A DNA stretch of 5,676 nt, from the NCBI GenBank assembly GCA_937895645.1, contig CALBKQ010000031.1, positions 1 to 5,676 of the forward strand, given 5' to 3'. This DNA comes from an uncultured Clostridia bacterium (GTDB lineage Bacteria; Bacillota; Clostridia; Oscillospirales; Acutalibacteraceae). The notes beneath the pieces are model-generated. The model was given only the letters and a program-made list of their open reading frames with translations, was not told where the DNA came from and searched no databases. Each line of letters begins with the position of its first letter. Within the stretch, counting starts at the first letter, position 1. Position numbers and translations under genes: made by a program. Below, piece after piece: positions 5,124 to 5,676 of the stretch.

Positions 5124-5676
5124 ATGGACCAAAAGTATGAAGCATTATTTACACCTTGGAAAATCGGTAATGTTGAGATTAAAAACCGTATCGTAATGTG
5201 CCCAATGGGTGGTACATCACTTTTTGGTTGGTTTGAACTTGGCGGTTGCCATTTTGACAAGGAAGCAGCAAAACTTTTCATTGAAAGAGCAAACAACAAT
5301 GTTGGTCTTATTATCCCTGGTATTGCACCACTTCGCGATACATTCTGGGGTAAATGGCTCTGGCAGAACCCAAAAATGTTTGAAGAACTTAAAGAGTTTA
5401 TGGATGAAATCCATAAAACAGGTGCAAAACTCTTTGTTCAGTTAACCGCTGGTATGGGTAGAAGCTGGGCTATTACAGAACTTGTAGCACCACTTCACAG
5501 AAATAAGTTTACAAGAGCACTTGTAAAACCTATTCTTGATACATCTCACGAATTGGCTTCACCTAGCCCACAACCATCTCGTTGGGCTCCTGATATTATC
5601 TGTCCTGAAATGACAAAAGAGCAAATTCACGAAATTATTGAAGCATTTGCAAAAACTGCAAAACTTTGCCGTGATG
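5124..5676 (+). CDS. NADH:flavin oxidoreductase, old yellow enzyme family (3' end outside window)
   Basis: The frame is open from the ATG at 5124 to the window edge, giving 184 residues of a larger protein. The N-terminus YEALFTPWKIGNVEIKNRIV (5-24) followed by MCPMGG (25-30) is the first strand and FMN-binding loop of the old yellow enzyme TIM barrel. VGLIIPG (60-66) and LFVQLTAGMGR (103-113) are the next strands; Q106 is at the usual flavin-contacting position. SPSPQPSRW followed by PEMTKEQIHEIIEAFAKTAKLCRD (from 161) matches the segment just before the catalytic strand, which lies beyond the window. Relatives include clostridial enoate reductases and the bile-acid enzymes BaiCD/BaiH, which often carry a C-terminal FAD/NAD domain and an iron-sulfur cluster. 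Whether that part exists here cannot be seen, and the substrate is unknown. Codons such as GGT, GCA, CTT and CGT predominate. With the consensus promoter this suggests high expression. Confidence 0.88.
   Translation, partial: MDQKYEALFTPWKIGNVEIKNRIVMCPMGGTSLFGWFELGGCHFDKEAAKLFIERANNNVGLIIPGIAPLRDTFWGKWLWQNPKMFEELKEFMDEIHKTGAKLFVQLTAGMGRSWAITELVAPLHRNKFTRALVKPILDTSHELASPSPQPSRWAPDIICPEMTKEQIHEIIEAFAKTAKLCRD

Overview
The window is AT-rich and reads as chromosomal DNA of an endospore-forming Firmicute, most likely of class Clostridia. The reasons are a complete spoIIAA-spoIIAB-sigF (spoIIA) operon, strong AGGAGG-type ribosome binding sites, TTGACA/TATACT-type promoters, and an old-yellow-enzyme-like oxidoreductase of a kind common in anaerobes. 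No species can be named from the sequence alone.

Left part, + strand (1-2775). The window opens in the C-terminal coiled coil of a small protein, possibly ZapA. A short hairpin follows, then a 675-residue peptidase-U32-family protein with a TTG start, resembling the RlhA/YdcP-type RNA hydroxylases. One base of overlap (TAATG) couples it to a complete dUTPase. A strong hairpin that can act as a terminator in both directions separates this + strand operon from the converging - strand genes.

Middle part, - strand (2775-3565). A small cytosolic protein with the His-then-Cys order of circularly permuted papain-like hydrolases (YiiX/YebB type) has its own well-formed extended -10 promoter. Between it and sigF lies a non-coding stretch of about 165 bp. 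It has imperfect 22-bp inverted ends, two arrays of four 7-bp repeats and a central hairpin, so it looks like a small non-autonomous mobile element or dispersed repeat.

Right part. The spoIIA operon (4931 to 3566, - strand) encodes the anti-anti-sigma factor SpoIIAA, the anti-sigma kinase SpoIIAB and the forespore sigma factor SigF. Each junction is a 4-base ATGA overlap, which fits the need for balanced amounts of three partner-switching proteins. Compared with Bacillus subtilis, SpoIIAB lacks about 10 and SigF about 30 N-terminal residues. A divergent, textbook sigma-A promoter drives a flavin oxidoreductase gene that runs off the right edge.

I see no clear new multi-gene system. The points most worth a second look are the repeat element, the shortened SigF and SpoIIAB N-termini, a codon-use break inside the U32 gene, and two palindromes near promoters.
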